Source of the DNA: Azophilus sp965220835
Lineage (GTDB): Bacteria; Pseudomonadota; Gammaproteobacteria; Pseudomonadales; Azotimanducaceae
Assembly: GCA_965220835.1 (NCBI GenBank)
Contig: OZ244842.1
Span: 2,666,001-2,730,000, forward strand
Direction of reading: 5' to 3'
Length of the DNA: 64,000 nt
The position numbers were made by a program, and so were the translations under genes. Every line of letters begins with the position of its first letter. Within the stretch, counting starts at the first letter, position 1. The notes under the pieces were generated by a model, which ran no database searches, was not told the origin of the DNA, and worked only from the letters and a program-made list of their open reading frames with translations. Of the stretch, positions 8,009-16,557 are shown piece by piece.

Positions 8009-8734
8009 ATGGCCACACTTGAGGCCCGCCATCTGCGCAAGGCCTATCGCAAGAAGATCGCGGTGGATGACGTGAGCCTTGCCGTCTCAAGCGGCGAGAT
8101 CGTCGGCCTGCTCGGCCCGAACGGTGCCGGCAAAACCACGTGCTTCTACATGATTGTCGGCTTGCTGCAAGCCGAAGGTGGTGAGGTGGCGCTCGATGGC
8201 CAGCCGCTCACCAAGGCACCCATGCACATTCGGGCGCGAGCCGGCATCGGCTACCTGCCCCAGGAAGCCAGCGTGTTCCGCAAGCTCACCACTGAAGACA
8301 ACCTGAGGGCCATTCTGGAACTTCGCCGCGACCTCGACAAGGCGGAGCAAAAGGAGCGAGTGGAGCAATTGTTGGCCGAATTCCGCTTGGGCGGCGTGCG
8401 CAATTCCCTGAGCGAGCGCCTGTCGGGCGGCGAGCGGCGGCGGCTGGAGATTGCCCGGGCATTGGCCAGCGAGCCGCGCTTCATGCTGCTCGATGAGCCC
8501 TTCGCCGGCGTGGACCCGATTTCCGTCGCCGACATCAAAAGCGAGATCCGTGACCTCGCCGCCCGCGACATTGGCATTCTCATCACCGATCACAACGTCC
8601 GCGACACCCTCGACATCTGCGACCGGGCCTACATCGTCAATGAAGGCCAGCTGATCGCGGAAGGCGACGCCGAGGCCATCCTGGGCCACGAGACGGTACG
8701 CGACGTCTATCTCGGCGAGAGTTTTCGGCTTTGA
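8009..8734 (+). CDS. lptB: LPS export ABC transporter ATP-binding protein LptB
   Basis: LptB is the cytoplasmic ATPase that powers LPS extraction by LptFG. The 241 residues include Walker A LGPNGAGKTT (about 35-44), the Q-loop in YLPQEASVFRKLT, the signature LSGGERRRLEIARAL, Walker B FMLLDEPFAGVDP and the switch His in ILITDHNVRDTL. These match LptB closely. The gene begins two bases after lptA and ends 13 bases before rpoN, the classic gammaproteobacterial order. lptF and lptG are not in this window, as expected since they usually lie elsewhere. Confidence 0.96.
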   Translation: MATLEARHLRKAYRKKIAVDDVSLAVSSGEIVGLLGPNGAGKTTCFYMIVGLLQAEGGEVALDGQPLTKAPMHIRARAGIGYLPQEASVFRKLTTEDNLRAILELRRDLDKAEQKERVEQLLAEFRLGGVRNSLSERLSGGERRRLEIARALASEPRFMLLDEPFAGVDPISVADIKSEIRDLAARDIGILITDHNVRDTLDICDRAYIVNEGQLIAEGDAEAILGHETVRDVYLGESFRL

Positions 8735-8747
8735 CGTCCGCGCCCCT

Positions 8748-10190
8748 ATGAAGCAGTCCCTCACGCTGCGCCTCGGGCAGCAGCAGGTCATTACCCCGCA
8801 GCTCAGCCAAGCCATTCGCATGCTGCAGCTATCCACCCAGGAACTGGATCTGGAGGTTCAAGAGGCCCTGGAGTCCAACCCCATGCTGGAAAGCGACGAA
8901 GCCACGCCGGAGGCAAGCGAGGAGGAAGCCGCCGAGGCAGCCGAGGAAACCGCCTCGGAAGCGCCGGAACTTGATCTGGAAGGCAGTGACGCCATTCCCG
9001 AGGACCTGCCCATCGACACGCGCTGGGAGGATCTGTATGCCGCCCCGCCCTCCTCAACCCCCACCACCGACGACCGCGACCCTTTCGAACGCGCCCATTC
9101 CGGTTACTCCCTTCAGGATCATCTGCTGTGGCAACTCAACTTGGCCGCCTTGCCGCCGCTGGACCATCTCATTGCCACCGTCATCATTGACGCCATTGAC
9201 GACAGCGGCATGGTGACCGCCAGCGTGGACGACATCGCCAGCAGTTTCGAAGGCCGCTTGGCGGTCTCCGAGGCCCAAGTCACCGAGGTGCTGTGTCGCC
9301 TGCAGCACTTCGACCCACCAGGCGTGGCGGCCCGCACCTTGGCCGAAGCCTTGAGCCTGCAGCTGCAGCAGCTCGACCCCGACACCCCTTGGCGAGAGGA
9401 AGCCATCGACTTGGTTGAAGCGCACCTGGACCTGTTGGCCGCGAAGGACTTCGCAACGCTCAAGCGCCGCACGCAGCTCGGAGAACGCGAACTGGCGCAA
9501 ATCGCAGACCTCATCGGGCAGCTCAACCCCCGCCCGGGCGCCGCTTACTCCGCGGAGCCCACCCTGTACGTGGTGCCCGAAGTGGTGGTCAAGAAGATCA
9601 ACGGGCGCTGGCGGGTGGAGTTGAATCCCGACGCCCTGCCCAGGCTGCGCATCAACCCAAGCTACGCAGGCTTGGTGAAGCGCGCCGACAACAGCCCGGA
9701 CAATGTCTATCTGCGCGACAACTTGACCGAGGCCCGCTGGTTTCTCAAGTGCCTGCAAAGCCGCCATGACACCCTGCTCAAGGTGGCCACGAAGATCGTC
9801 GAGGTGCAGCAGGACTTCCTGAACCACGGCGAGGAGGCCATGAAGCCCTTGGTGTTGAACGACATCGCCGAGGCAGTGGAGATGCATGAGTCCACCATCT
9901 CCCGCGTGACCAGCCGCAAGTACATGCACACCCCTCGGGGCCTGTTCGAGCTCAAGTACTTCTTTTCCAGCCATGTCAGCACCAGCAGCGGCGGCGAAAT
10001 CTCCAGCACGGCCATACGAGCGTTGATCCGCAAGCTGACCGCCGCGGAGGATCCCCGAAAACCGTTGAGCGACAGCAAAATCGCGGCAATACTGGCAGAC
10101 CGGAACATCAAGGTTGCAAGGCGCACCGTGGCCAAGTACCGGGAGTCGATATCGATTCCGCCATCGAACATGCGCAAGCGCTTGGCATGA
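8748..10190 (+). CDS. rpoN: RNA polymerase sigma-54 factor
   Basis: Sigma-54 directs polymerase to -24/-12 promoters and needs AAA+ activators. The 480-residue product begins with the glutamine-rich activator-interacting region (LRLGQQQVITPQLSQAIRML), followed by an acidic linker (about residues 48-85) rich in Glu and Ala. The core-binding domain follows, then the helix-turn-helix region (MHESTISRVTSRKYMHTPRG) and the RpoN box ARRTVAKYRE near the C-terminus. Length is typical. It sits between lptB and hpf, the standard arrangement, with 59 bases to hpf. Confidence 0.97.
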   Translation: MKQSLTLRLGQQQVITPQLSQAIRMLQLSTQELDLEVQEALESNPMLESDEATPEASEEEAAEAAEETASEAPELDLEGSDAIPEDLPIDTRWEDLYAAPPSSTPTTDDRDPFERAHSGYSLQDHLLWQLNLAALPPLDHLIATVIIDAIDDSGMVTASVDDIASSFEGRLAVSEAQVTEVLCRLQHFDPPGVAARTLAEALSLQLQQLDPDTPWREEAIDLVEAHLDLLAAKDFATLKRRTQLGERELAQIADLIGQLNPRPGAAYSAEPTLYVVPEVVVKKINGRWRVELNPDALPRLRINPSYAGLVKRADNSPDNVYLRDNLTEARWFLKCLQSRHDTLLKVATKIVEVQQDFLNHGEEAMKPLVLNDIAEAVEMHESTISRVTSRKYMHTPRGLFELKYFFSSHVSTSSGGEISSTAIRALIRKLTAAEDPRKPLSDSKIAAILADRNIKVARRTVAKYRESISIPPSNMRKRLA

Positions 10191-10249
10191 GTTGGCGTGG
10201 GCAAGCTCGCGTTTGCGAACCAACCAAAGAGACTGATTGGAGGTAATTT

Positions 10250-10552
10250 ATGCAGTTGAGCATCTCCGGACACCACATCGACGTCAGCAACGCCTTACGG
10301 GACTACGTCACTGGCAAACTGAGCAAACTTGAACGGCACTACGACCAAATCACCAACTTGCATGTGGTGCTGAGCGTCGAGAAGCTGAGCCAAAAGGCTG
10401 AAGCCACCGCACACGTGAGCGGCGCGGAGCTTTTCGCCGATGCGGTGGCCGATGACCTTTACGCCGCCATAGACATGCTGCTTGACAAGCTGGATCGTCA
10501 GGTGATCAAGCACAAGGAAAAGGTCATCGAGCGGCACCACGGCCGCGGCTAG
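10250..10552 (+). CDS. hpf: Ribosome hibernation promoting factor (HPF/YhbH)
   Basis: A short HPF (100 residues) that binds the 30S subunit in the decoding region and favours inactive 100S ribosomes in slow growth. The beta-alpha-beta fold is visible as MQLSISGHHIDVSNALRDYV, then KLSKLERHYDQITNLHVVLS and DDLYAAIDMLLDKLDRQVIK with the C-terminal HKEKVIERHH tail. The ribosome binding site is GGAGG seven bases before the ATG. It is followed after nine bases by ptsN, as in enterobacteria and pseudomonads. Confidence 0.94.
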   Translation: MQLSISGHHIDVSNALRDYVTGKLSKLERHYDQITNLHVVLSVEKLSQKAEATAHVSGAELFADAVADDLYAAIDMLLDKLDRQVIKHKEKVIERHHGRG

Positions 10553-10561
10553 GCTCGTCCC

Positions 10562-11056
10562 GTGATCGATTTGAATGACCTTCTGCCCGCCGGCTGCGTG
10601 CATTCAGGCGTCATCGCCAACAGCCGCAAGGCGGCTATTGAGTGGGTTGCCGACCGCTTGGCGATGGCCCACCCCGGCACTTCCTCGCGCTCTTTGTTCA
10701 ACGCCCTCATGGAGCGCGAACGCTTGGGCAGCACCGGCCTGGGAGAGGGCGTTGCCGTTCCCCACTGCCGCTTGGGCTGTCCGCAGCTGATGGGCGCACT
10801 GATCTCACTGAGCCGTCCGGTGAACTTCGACGCCCCCGACGGTGAGCCCGTGGACCTGCTGTTCATACTCATCGCCCCTCAGGATGAGCCGAGCGCTCAC
10901 CTTGAGGCGCTTGCCACAGTGGCCCGGGTCTTCGGCGACCCAACCGAGCGAGCCCGGCTGCGCTGCGCCGGCACAGCGGAAGCGCTCAAGCAACAGTTCA
11001 TTGAGGCTGCCCAGAGGCTTGCGCCTGAATCCGACGCACGGGAAGCCTTGCCATGA
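10562..11056 (+). CDS. ptsN: PTS IIA-like nitrogen regulatory protein
   Basis: EIIA-Ntr, the terminal phosphoacceptor of the nitrogen phosphotransferase chain; it regulates potassium transport and other processes rather than sugar uptake. The 164-residue protein has the phosphorylatable His68 in GEGVAVPHCR and the family segment LGSTGLGEGVAVPH. The start codon is GTG at 10562. The stop overlaps the rapZ start as ATGA (11053-11056). Together with ptsO two genes downstream it forms a PTS-Ntr pair; ptsP (EI-Ntr) is not in the window. Confidence 0.94.
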   Translation: MIDLNDLLPAGCVHSGVIANSRKAAIEWVADRLAMAHPGTSSRSLFNALMERERLGSTGLGEGVAVPHCRLGCPQLMGALISLSRPVNFDAPDGEPVDLLFILIAPQDEPSAHLEALATVARVFGDPTERARLRCAGTAEALKQQFIEAAQRLAPESDAREALP

Positions 11057-11907
11057 AGCTCATCATCATCAGCGGCCGTTCCGGTTCCGGCAAAAGCACG
11101 GCGTTGCGTGCCTTGGAAGACGCTGGCTATCACTGCATCGACAACTTTCCGGTGGCCCTGCTGCGGTCGCTAATCAGCGAGGCAACGGTGGATCCCATGC
11201 TGCGCCAGCGTGACCTGGCCATTGGCATCGACGCCCGCAGCGCCGGCATCGCCCAACTGCCGGAAATCCGCGCCGGGCTCGACCAAGATGCGCAGGTTAA
11301 ATGCGAGATCATCTACTTGGACGCCTCCAGCCCAACTTTGGTCAAGCGCTTCAGCGAAACCCGCCGACGGCATCCACTGACCAACGGCGAGATGGATCTG
11401 CGCCAAGCTATCGACGCCGAGAGCCGCTTGCTGAATGACATCGCGGCCTTGGCGGACCTGACCATCGACACCACCCAACTGGAGGGCCCCGCCTTGGCGG
11501 GCCTCATCAAGGAGCGCGTCGCTGTGCAGCAGCCAGTGGGCTTGAACCTCCTGTTTCGCTCCTTTGGCTTTAAATTCGGCGTGCCCGTGGACGCGGATCT
11601 GGTGTTCGATGTGCGTTGCCTGCCCAACCCCTATTGGGTGGAAGCGCTACGGCCGCTGACGGGTCTGGACCGCCCAGTGCGGGAGTTTCTGGCCAAGGAC
11701 GATGCCGTGTGCAAAATGCGGGGCGACATCATCGGCTTCCTGGAGGCTTGGCTGCCCCGCTTCGAGGCCAACCGTCGCACCTACATGACCGTGGCAGTCG
11801 GCTGCACCGGCGGGCAACACCGCAGCGTCCACATGGCGGAGCAACTCGGCGCCCACTTCGCGCAGCACTACGCCAATGTTCTGGTGCGTCACCGGGAAGT
11901 CAGCTAG
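11053..11907 (+). CDS. rapZ: RNase adapter protein RapZ (nucleotide-binding, YvcJ family)
   Basis: RapZ binds glucosamine-6-phosphate and delivers the GlmZ small RNA to RNase E in enterobacteria, adjusting amino-sugar supply for envelope synthesis. The 284 residues start with Walker A SGRSGSGKST (about 7-16), followed by LEDAGYHCIDNFPVALL, a Walker-B-like IIYLDASSPTLVKRF, and the C-terminal signature VGCTGGQHRSVHMAEQL with conserved Cys, Gly and His residues. Length is normal. Translation is coupled to ptsN by the ATGA overlap; ptsO follows after 36 bases. Confidence 0.95.
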   Translation: MKLIIISGRSGSGKSTALRALEDAGYHCIDNFPVALLRSLISEATVDPMLRQRDLAIGIDARSAGIAQLPEIRAGLDQDAQVKCEIIYLDASSPTLVKRFSETRRRHPLTNGEMDLRQAIDAESRLLNDIAALADLTIDTTQLEGPALAGLIKERVAVQQPVGLNLLFRSFGFKFGVPVDADLVFDVRCLPNPYWVEALRPLTGLDRPVREFLAKDDAVCKMRGDIIGFLEAWLPRFEANRRTYMTVAVGCTGGQHRSVHMAEQLGAHFAQHYANVLVRHREVS

Positions 11908-11943
11908 AAGCCTCAGGGCTTAAGGCGCGGAAAGGGAATCGGC

Positions 11944-12213
11944 ATGAAGCGAACTCAAGTCACCTTAAGCAACCAATTGGGGCTGCACGCCCGCGCTGCG
12001 TCCAAGCTGGTGCATCTGGCCAAGACCTTCACCGGCGACATCCAACTGGGCAAGGACGGCACCTTAGTGGATGCCAAGAGCATCATGAGCGTTCTGCTGC
12101 TCGCCGCCCCGGTGGGCACCACGCTGGAGCTGCGCGTGGACGGCGAAGACGAGGAGGAGGCGTTCGCCGCCATCCGGCAACTGATCGACGACCGGTTCGG
12201 CGAAGAGGCCTGA
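11944..12213 (+). CDS. ptsO: HPr-family phosphocarrier NPr
   Basis: NPr relays phosphate from EI-Ntr to EIIA-Ntr. The 89 residues show the HPr active site LGLHARAAS with His15, then the conserved IMSVLLLAAPVGTTLELRVD, corresponding to the regulatory Ser region (KSIMSVL). The position after rapZ and the partnership with ptsN identify it as NPr (ptsO) rather than sugar-PTS HPr. It lies 56 bases upstream of mgtE. Confidence 0.93.
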   Translation: MKRTQVTLSNQLGLHARAASKLVHLAKTFTGDIQLGKDGTLVDAKSIMSVLLLAAPVGTTLELRVDGEDEEEAFAAIRQLIDDRFGEEA

Positions 12214-12269
12214 TGGATGAGCGCGCCGCCTTCCGTCTAGCTTGAGAGACGGACACACCCGAGAAACCC

Positions 12270-13613
12270 ATGTCCGTGCAATTTGAACAGCGATTCGGGG
12301 AGGTGCTGAAGTCCTATGGGGCCGGCACCTTGGGCGATCAGCGCCACTTGCTGCGCTCACTCAAGGCGCCGGAAGTGGCCAACCTGCTGGAGGCCACGCC
12401 GCCCAAGGTGCGGCGCTACATCTGGGACCTCATCGATGACGACGCGGCCGGTCAGGTGCTGCAGCACTTGGGCGACGACGTGCTTGGCGAGATCGTCGAA
12501 GGCATGGACACCGCCCAGCTGGTGGCCGCCGCCGATGACCTCGACGTGGACGACCAAGCCGACCTGCTGCAGCAGTTGCCCGATGCAATCGCCGCCCAAG
12601 TGCTCAATTCCATGGACTCGGCGGCCCGGCAGCGGTTGGAGTCGGTGCTGTCCTATGCGGAGGACAGCGCCGGTGGCCTGATGGACATGGATGTGGTGAC
12701 GGTGCACCCGCGCCATGCCCTTGAGATCGTTCTGCGCTACCTGCGCCTGCGCAAGGAACTGCCCAAGAACACTGATGCGCTGATCGTCGTCAACAGCCGC
12801 AATGAATTTGTTGGCACCTTGCCGCTGTCCCGCATTCTGACTTCGGACACCAGCGTTACGGTGCGCGAGGTGATGGAAGCCGATTCCCAAGCCATTCCGG
12901 TGGACATGCCGGACCGGGAAGTGGCCGCCATCTTCAGCGAGGAGGACTTGGTCTCCGCCCCGGTCTTGGACCATGAGCGCAAGCTGCTCGGCCGCATCAC
13001 CATCGACGACGTGGTGGACGTCATTGCCGAAGACGCTGACGAAGCCGTGCTGGCCCGGGCTGGCCTCGACCCCGACGAGGACACCTTCGCACCGGTGATG
13101 AAGTCGGCCCGCCGGCGCGCCATCTGGCTTGGCATCAACCTCATCACCGCCTTCCTGGCGGCAGCGGTCATCAACGTCTTCGAGGCGACCATCGGCAAGG
13201 TGGTGGCCTTGGCCGTGCTGCTGCCCATCGTCGCCAGCATGGGCGGCATCGCCGGCACCCAGACCCTCACCCTGATGATCCGAGGCATCGTCCTGGGCCA
13301 CGTCAACCGCGCCAACCTCCTGTGGCTCATGAACCGGGAGTTCGCCGTCGCCCTGCTGAACGGCCTGCTCTGGGCGAGCTTCGTGGCAGTGGCGGCGCTG
13401 GTGGCCTTCCAGGACCCGCTGCTCGGCATGGTCATCGCCGTCGCCTTGGTCATCAACCTAGTGGTCGCCGTGGTCTCGGGCAGCGTTCTGCCGAGCATTC
13501 TCAACCGCCTGTCCATCGACCCCGCCATCGCCGGCGGCGTGATCCTGACCACCATCACCGACGTGACAGGCTTCTTCGTTTTCCTCGGGCTGGCCGCATG
13601 GGCCTATGCCTGA
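12270..13613 (+). CDS. mgtE: MgtE-type magnesium transporter
   Basis: A Mg2+-gated magnesium channel of the inner membrane, 447 residues. The order is standard: N-terminal helical superhelix (HLLRSLKAPEVANLLEATPP, then repeated DDDAAGQVLQHLGDD-like helices), two CBS domains (about residues 135-255, with EDSAGGLMD and a late RITIDDVVDVI), then five membrane helices beginning near residue 285. The pore region shows GGIAGTQTLTLMIRG and the final helix FFVFLGLAAWAYA. It ends the co-oriented block that began at yrbG; mgtE at this place after ptsO is common in gammaproteobacteria. Confidence 0.95.
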   Translation: MSVQFEQRFGEVLKSYGAGTLGDQRHLLRSLKAPEVANLLEATPPKVRRYIWDLIDDDAAGQVLQHLGDDVLGEIVEGMDTAQLVAAADDLDVDDQADLLQQLPDAIAAQVLNSMDSAARQRLESVLSYAEDSAGGLMDMDVVTVHPRHALEIVLRYLRLRKELPKNTDALIVVNSRNEFVGTLPLSRILTSDTSVTVREVMEADSQAIPVDMPDREVAAIFSEEDLVSAPVLDHERKLLGRITIDDVVDVIAEDADEAVLARAGLDPDEDTFAPVMKSARRRAIWLGINLITAFLAAAVINVFEATIGKVVALAVLLPIVASMGGIAGTQTLTLMIRGIVLGHVNRANLLWLMNREFAVALLNGLLWASFVAVAALVAFQDPLLGMVIAVALVINLVVAVVSGSVLPSILNRLSIDPAIAGGVILTTITDVTGFFVFLGLAAWAYA

Positions 13614-13846
13614 GCGCTCAGATTTCGGCGATAGCTAAGTTCGCCTGCTCCCGCAAGTAGTCTAGAACGTCTTGAGCATTCACTTAAGAGGCACCTGCAA
13701 ACATCCAGTATCAGTAGCATCGCAGCCAAACGAGGAAAATCAAACTGAGACAATACCGAGACTCCTGCTTACTTGCCGGTAACGTCCAAACTCACCTAAA
13801 ATCCGTCTAAGGATAGCGGGGGTGGGCCGTTGAACAGCGGAGCAAT

Positions 13847-14536
13847 ATGAGGATCGAGCCGGAAATCGGTGGTGTGACGCTCGTTCTGGTAGGCAGTTTT
13901 AATCCCGCAATACTCACCCCGGCTTGGTTCGCCCTGCACGGTCTTCTGCCCGAAGACGCAGCCGAGAATGCTGAGCTTTCGCTTGCGCACCCCGAGATTT
14001 CATCATTCAGGTCGGACTGGCTGTCCTTAGAGGCGACATCGGATCACTTGTCAGTGGATTCGAGCCAAGCGCCCTACGTGCGGCTCCGTGACCTTGTCGT
14101 GCGCCTAATTCGAGAACACCTGCCGCACACGCCGTTACGCGCTATCGGAATCAATCGCTATGTTCACTTCACCGTCAGCTCAGCGCAGCGCAGAGATCGA
14201 ATCGGCCGAGCTCTGGCGCCCACGGCGGCCTGGGGAGACTGGGAGCGGGAATTGAGCTTAGACGGAAAACTCTGTGGCCTGAAGTCACTCACCATGACTG
14301 GAGCCGCTCATTCAGACCGACCCGAAGACGATGCCATCACCGCCACGATCGAGCCATCCACTCGTGTCGGCAATCGCTTAACGGGCGTATATGTCCGAGT
14401 CAATGACCACTATACTGCTGCCGAAGGCCGTGATTCCAACAGCCAACTCATTGGACAAGTGGAATCCTGCTTTGACGAGTCAATCCAGCGCAGCGACGCT
14501 ATTGTCGATCATATTATGTCATTGGGGGAGAAGTAA
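13847..14536 (+). CDS. TIGR04255-like protein, first gene of a three-gene cassette
   Basis: The function is unknown. The 229-residue product resembles the TIGR04255 family in its C-terminal half: GINRYVHFTV, a central Gly-Trp-rich WGDWERELSLDGKLCGLKSL segment (partial), ITATIEPST, and a GVYVRVNDHY strand before the SCFDESIQRSDAIVDHIMS helix. The N-terminus (VTLVLVGSFNPAILTPAWF) is family-like but unusual in length. GGAG lies five bases before the ATG. The next gene starts one base after its stop, so the cassette is tightly coupled. Lower GC than the flanking mgtE suggests horizontal acquisition. Family members are scattered and often in accessory regions. Confidence 0.6.
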   Translation: MRIEPEIGGVTLVLVGSFNPAILTPAWFALHGLLPEDAAENAELSLAHPEISSFRSDWLSLEATSDHLSVDSSQAPYVRLRDLVVRLIREHLPHTPLRAIGINRYVHFTVSSAQRRDRIGRALAPTAAWGDWERELSLDGKLCGLKSLTMTGAAHSDRPEDDAITATIEPSTRVGNRLTGVYVRVNDHYTAAEGRDSNSQLIGQVESCFDESIQRSDAIVDHIMSLGEK

Positions 14537-14537
14537 G

Positions 14538-15154
14538 TTGACTTTAAGTTTGGGACCGTTCGCGAGTTTCGGGAACGAGGTCGATAGATCGACGCAAGCT
14601 TCTAAAAACGAGAGTTTGGGCAAAACGCTTGCGGGCATGGAGAACTGGCGAGAGAAATCCGTAGCCGATCAATTGAAACGCTTGCATCATGGCTCTCCGC
14701 CGACATCGACTAAAATTCAGGAAGGGGATGCCGAACCCGTTTCGCCCAACTTCACAAACGAACCGTTGACAGATTCCCTTTTGGAGCTGCCGCCGCGGCC
14801 GGTGAGAGATCAACGCCACTCCTCCCCCTACTTGCATCCCTTGCAGGAATGGGAAGGCTATGTACTCGGCGTCGGCCCAGAGAGTTTCACGGCACGGCTC
14901 CTGGATCTGACGGCGGGATCAACCCATGAAGAAGAGGAAGCTGAAATTCCCATACAGGAAATCTCCGAGCGGGACCGCCCTCGGATCCAATCTGGCGCGA
15001 TTTTCGCTGGGTCATCGGCTACGAACGTTCCACTTCAGGGGTGCGCAAGCGCGTTTCGGTGATTGTGTTTCGCGACCTTCCGGCCATAACGGAAAGGGAG
15101 TTACAGGAAGGCCGAGCATGGGCAGAGGAAACGCGACAACTGCTGGGCCTTTGA
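14538..15154 (+). CDS. Acidic hypothetical protein, second cassette gene, broken by a frameshift
   Basis: Starting at TTG 14538, the frame runs through an unstructured Pro/Ser-rich N-terminus to a folded-looking domain: WEGYVLGVGPESFTARLLDL, then EEEEAEIPIQEIS and PRIQSGAIF. At about 15002 this continuity moves to another frame: RWVIGYERSTSGVRKRV, then VIVFRDLP and RAWAEETRQLL, stopping at 15152-15154. One extra T in the TTTT run would restore a single protein of about 205 residues. Either the gene is a recent pseudogene or the base is missing from the assembly. Unrepaired, the first frame ends at 15062. It overlaps the third gene by 37 bases. I do not recognise the domain by name. Confidence 0.55.
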
Positions 15155-16230
15155 TCGCAGACACTGCGCCAACTGCGGACGAGATGGAGGTGACGCTGCT
15201 CGGTCCGGGATACGGAGAGAGCATCGTTCTTCACCTTGGTGGCGGCACTTGGGCCGTGGTGGATTCCTGCGTAACTTCCCACGGCACACCAAGACCACTG
15301 GAATATCTAACAAGCATTGGCATAGAACCTAGCGTGGCTGTGAAACTGATCATGGCGACGCATTGGCACGACGACCACATCCGAGGCATGGGGCGTCTAG
15401 TCGAAGCCTGCGAAAGCACTCAGTTTTGTTGTGCCAGCGCAATGCTGAAGAGCGAATTTCTAACCATCGTGAATAGCTTGGAAGGCCGTGCACAGCCCGG
15501 TATCAGCTATGGCGCACGGGAAATTCACCATGTCTTGTCCTGCCTTCGAGAGCGTCGTTCAAAGCCCATATTCGCCGCCGCGGACCGCCGCATTTTCATG
15601 GCAAGAACGAGTGAGATTTGGTCGTTGTCCCCCAGTGATTCTTCATTTGCCAAGTTTCTCACCAACATTGGTCAACTAGTGCCCGAATTGGGCAAAGCTA
15701 GGGAGCGGGTTTCTCCTCTAAATCCCAACGACGCTGCGGTTGTGTGTTGGGTATCGGTCAATGGCACCGCCATACTTCTCGGATCAGACCTTGAGCGGAC
15801 AGGTTGGATCGAGATCCTTCAGTCCACCGCACGGCCCTCCGGCAAGGCTGCCGTATTCAAGATTCCGCATCACGGGTCAGCAAATGCGCACGAACCCATG
15901 GTGTGGCAGAAGATGCTTGATACCGACGCAACAGCCGCGTTAACGCCTTGGCATAGAGGCGGCCACTCACTACCAAAGGTCACCGATGTCAAACGCATCC
16001 TGTCACTCACCCGCAGTGCTTACGCGACGGCATCTACGCAAATGCCCAGTAGTCAGGCGCGCCGCCGCAATCACGCAGTGCAACGAACGCTCAAGGAAGG
16101 TGGCATGAACATCCGACAGACGCCCGTTTCGACCGGGATGGTGCGCCTTAGACGCAAATTCAACCGAACAGCTCCTTGGCAAGTCGAATTGACAGGTTCC
16201 GCCAGCCATCTGAGCGAAATGGTCAATTAA
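15118..16230 (+). CDS. Metallo-beta-lactamase-fold hydrolase (ComEC-like type), third cassette gene
   Basis: A predicted soluble metal hydrolase of 370 residues. Motifs: an early MEVTLLGPGYGESIVLHLGG (partial) strand pair with WAVVDSC, the metal-binding THWHDDHIRGMG (HxHxDH), LLGSDLERTGW as the Asp ligand region, and KIPHHGSANAH as the distal His. This order resembles the hydrolase domain of ComEC/Rec2 proteins, without the membrane part. Such domains act on nucleic acids, nucleotides or other phosphoesters; the substrate here is unknown. ATG 15118 is chosen inside the end of the second gene; an upstream in-frame start at 14926 would read antisensical Arg-rich residues. Confidence 0.75.
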   Translation: MGRGNATTAGPLIADTAPTADEMEVTLLGPGYGESIVLHLGGGTWAVVDSCVTSHGTPRPLEYLTSIGIEPSVAVKLIMATHWHDDHIRGMGRLVEACESTQFCCASAMLKSEFLTIVNSLEGRAQPGISYGAREIHHVLSCLRERRSKPIFAAADRRIFMARTSEIWSLSPSDSSFAKFLTNIGQLVPELGKARERVSPLNPNDAAVVCWVSVNGTAILLGSDLERTGWIEILQSTARPSGKAAVFKIPHHGSANAHEPMVWQKMLDTDATAALTPWHRGGHSLPKVTDVKRILSLTRSAYATASTQMPSSQARRRNHAVQRTLKEGGMNIRQTPVSTGMVRLRRKFNRTAPWQVELTGSASHLSEMVN

Positions 16231-16260
16231 AGTCCTAGGCAGAATTAGGACCCGTCAATC

Positions 16261-16517
16261 GTGAAGGTCGCAATCATCGGCGCTGGCCTGCAGGGCCTCT
16301 GGCCAGCCTAATACCTCGCCAAGGCCGGGGCCTTGGTCACCGTGCTGGAACGCAACGACGGCCCGGCCCTGGGAGCGAACTTCGACAAAGGGGGCAATCT
16401 GCAAGCCGAATGCCGGAGACCCAGATCCATCGCAAGGTCGCCGACACCGCAACCGAACACTTGGTGGTTGCCGATGGCGGGCATGCTCACCTGACCAAGC
16501 CTCGGGAATTCGATTGA
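16261..16517 (+). pseudogene. N-terminal remnant of an FAD-dependent (DAO-family) oxidoreductase
   Basis: From GTG 16261 the frame reads VKVAIIGAGLQGLWPA, stop (16309-16311), YLAKAGALVTVLERNDGPA and GANFDKGGNLQA. This is the Rossmann dinucleotide-binding start (GxGxxG followed by the Glu that binds FAD ribose) of D-amino-acid-dehydrogenase-like enzymes, normally about 400 residues. It is interrupted by an in-frame TAA, and after about 80 codons the similarity moves into another frame (IHRKVADTATEHLVVADGGH) and ends. No catalytic domain remains. Confidence 0.75.
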
Positions 16518-16557
16518 TGGCCCCTCTTTTGGCACGCAAGAAGTGGAGACTACAGGC

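Noticed and set aside
9054..10223. 389-residue minus-strand frame
   Set aside because: Antisense to rpoN.
14926..15117. Upstream start for the metallo-hydrolase
   Set aside because: The extra 64 residues are Arg/Ser-rich and overlap the coding region of the middle cassette gene in another frame.
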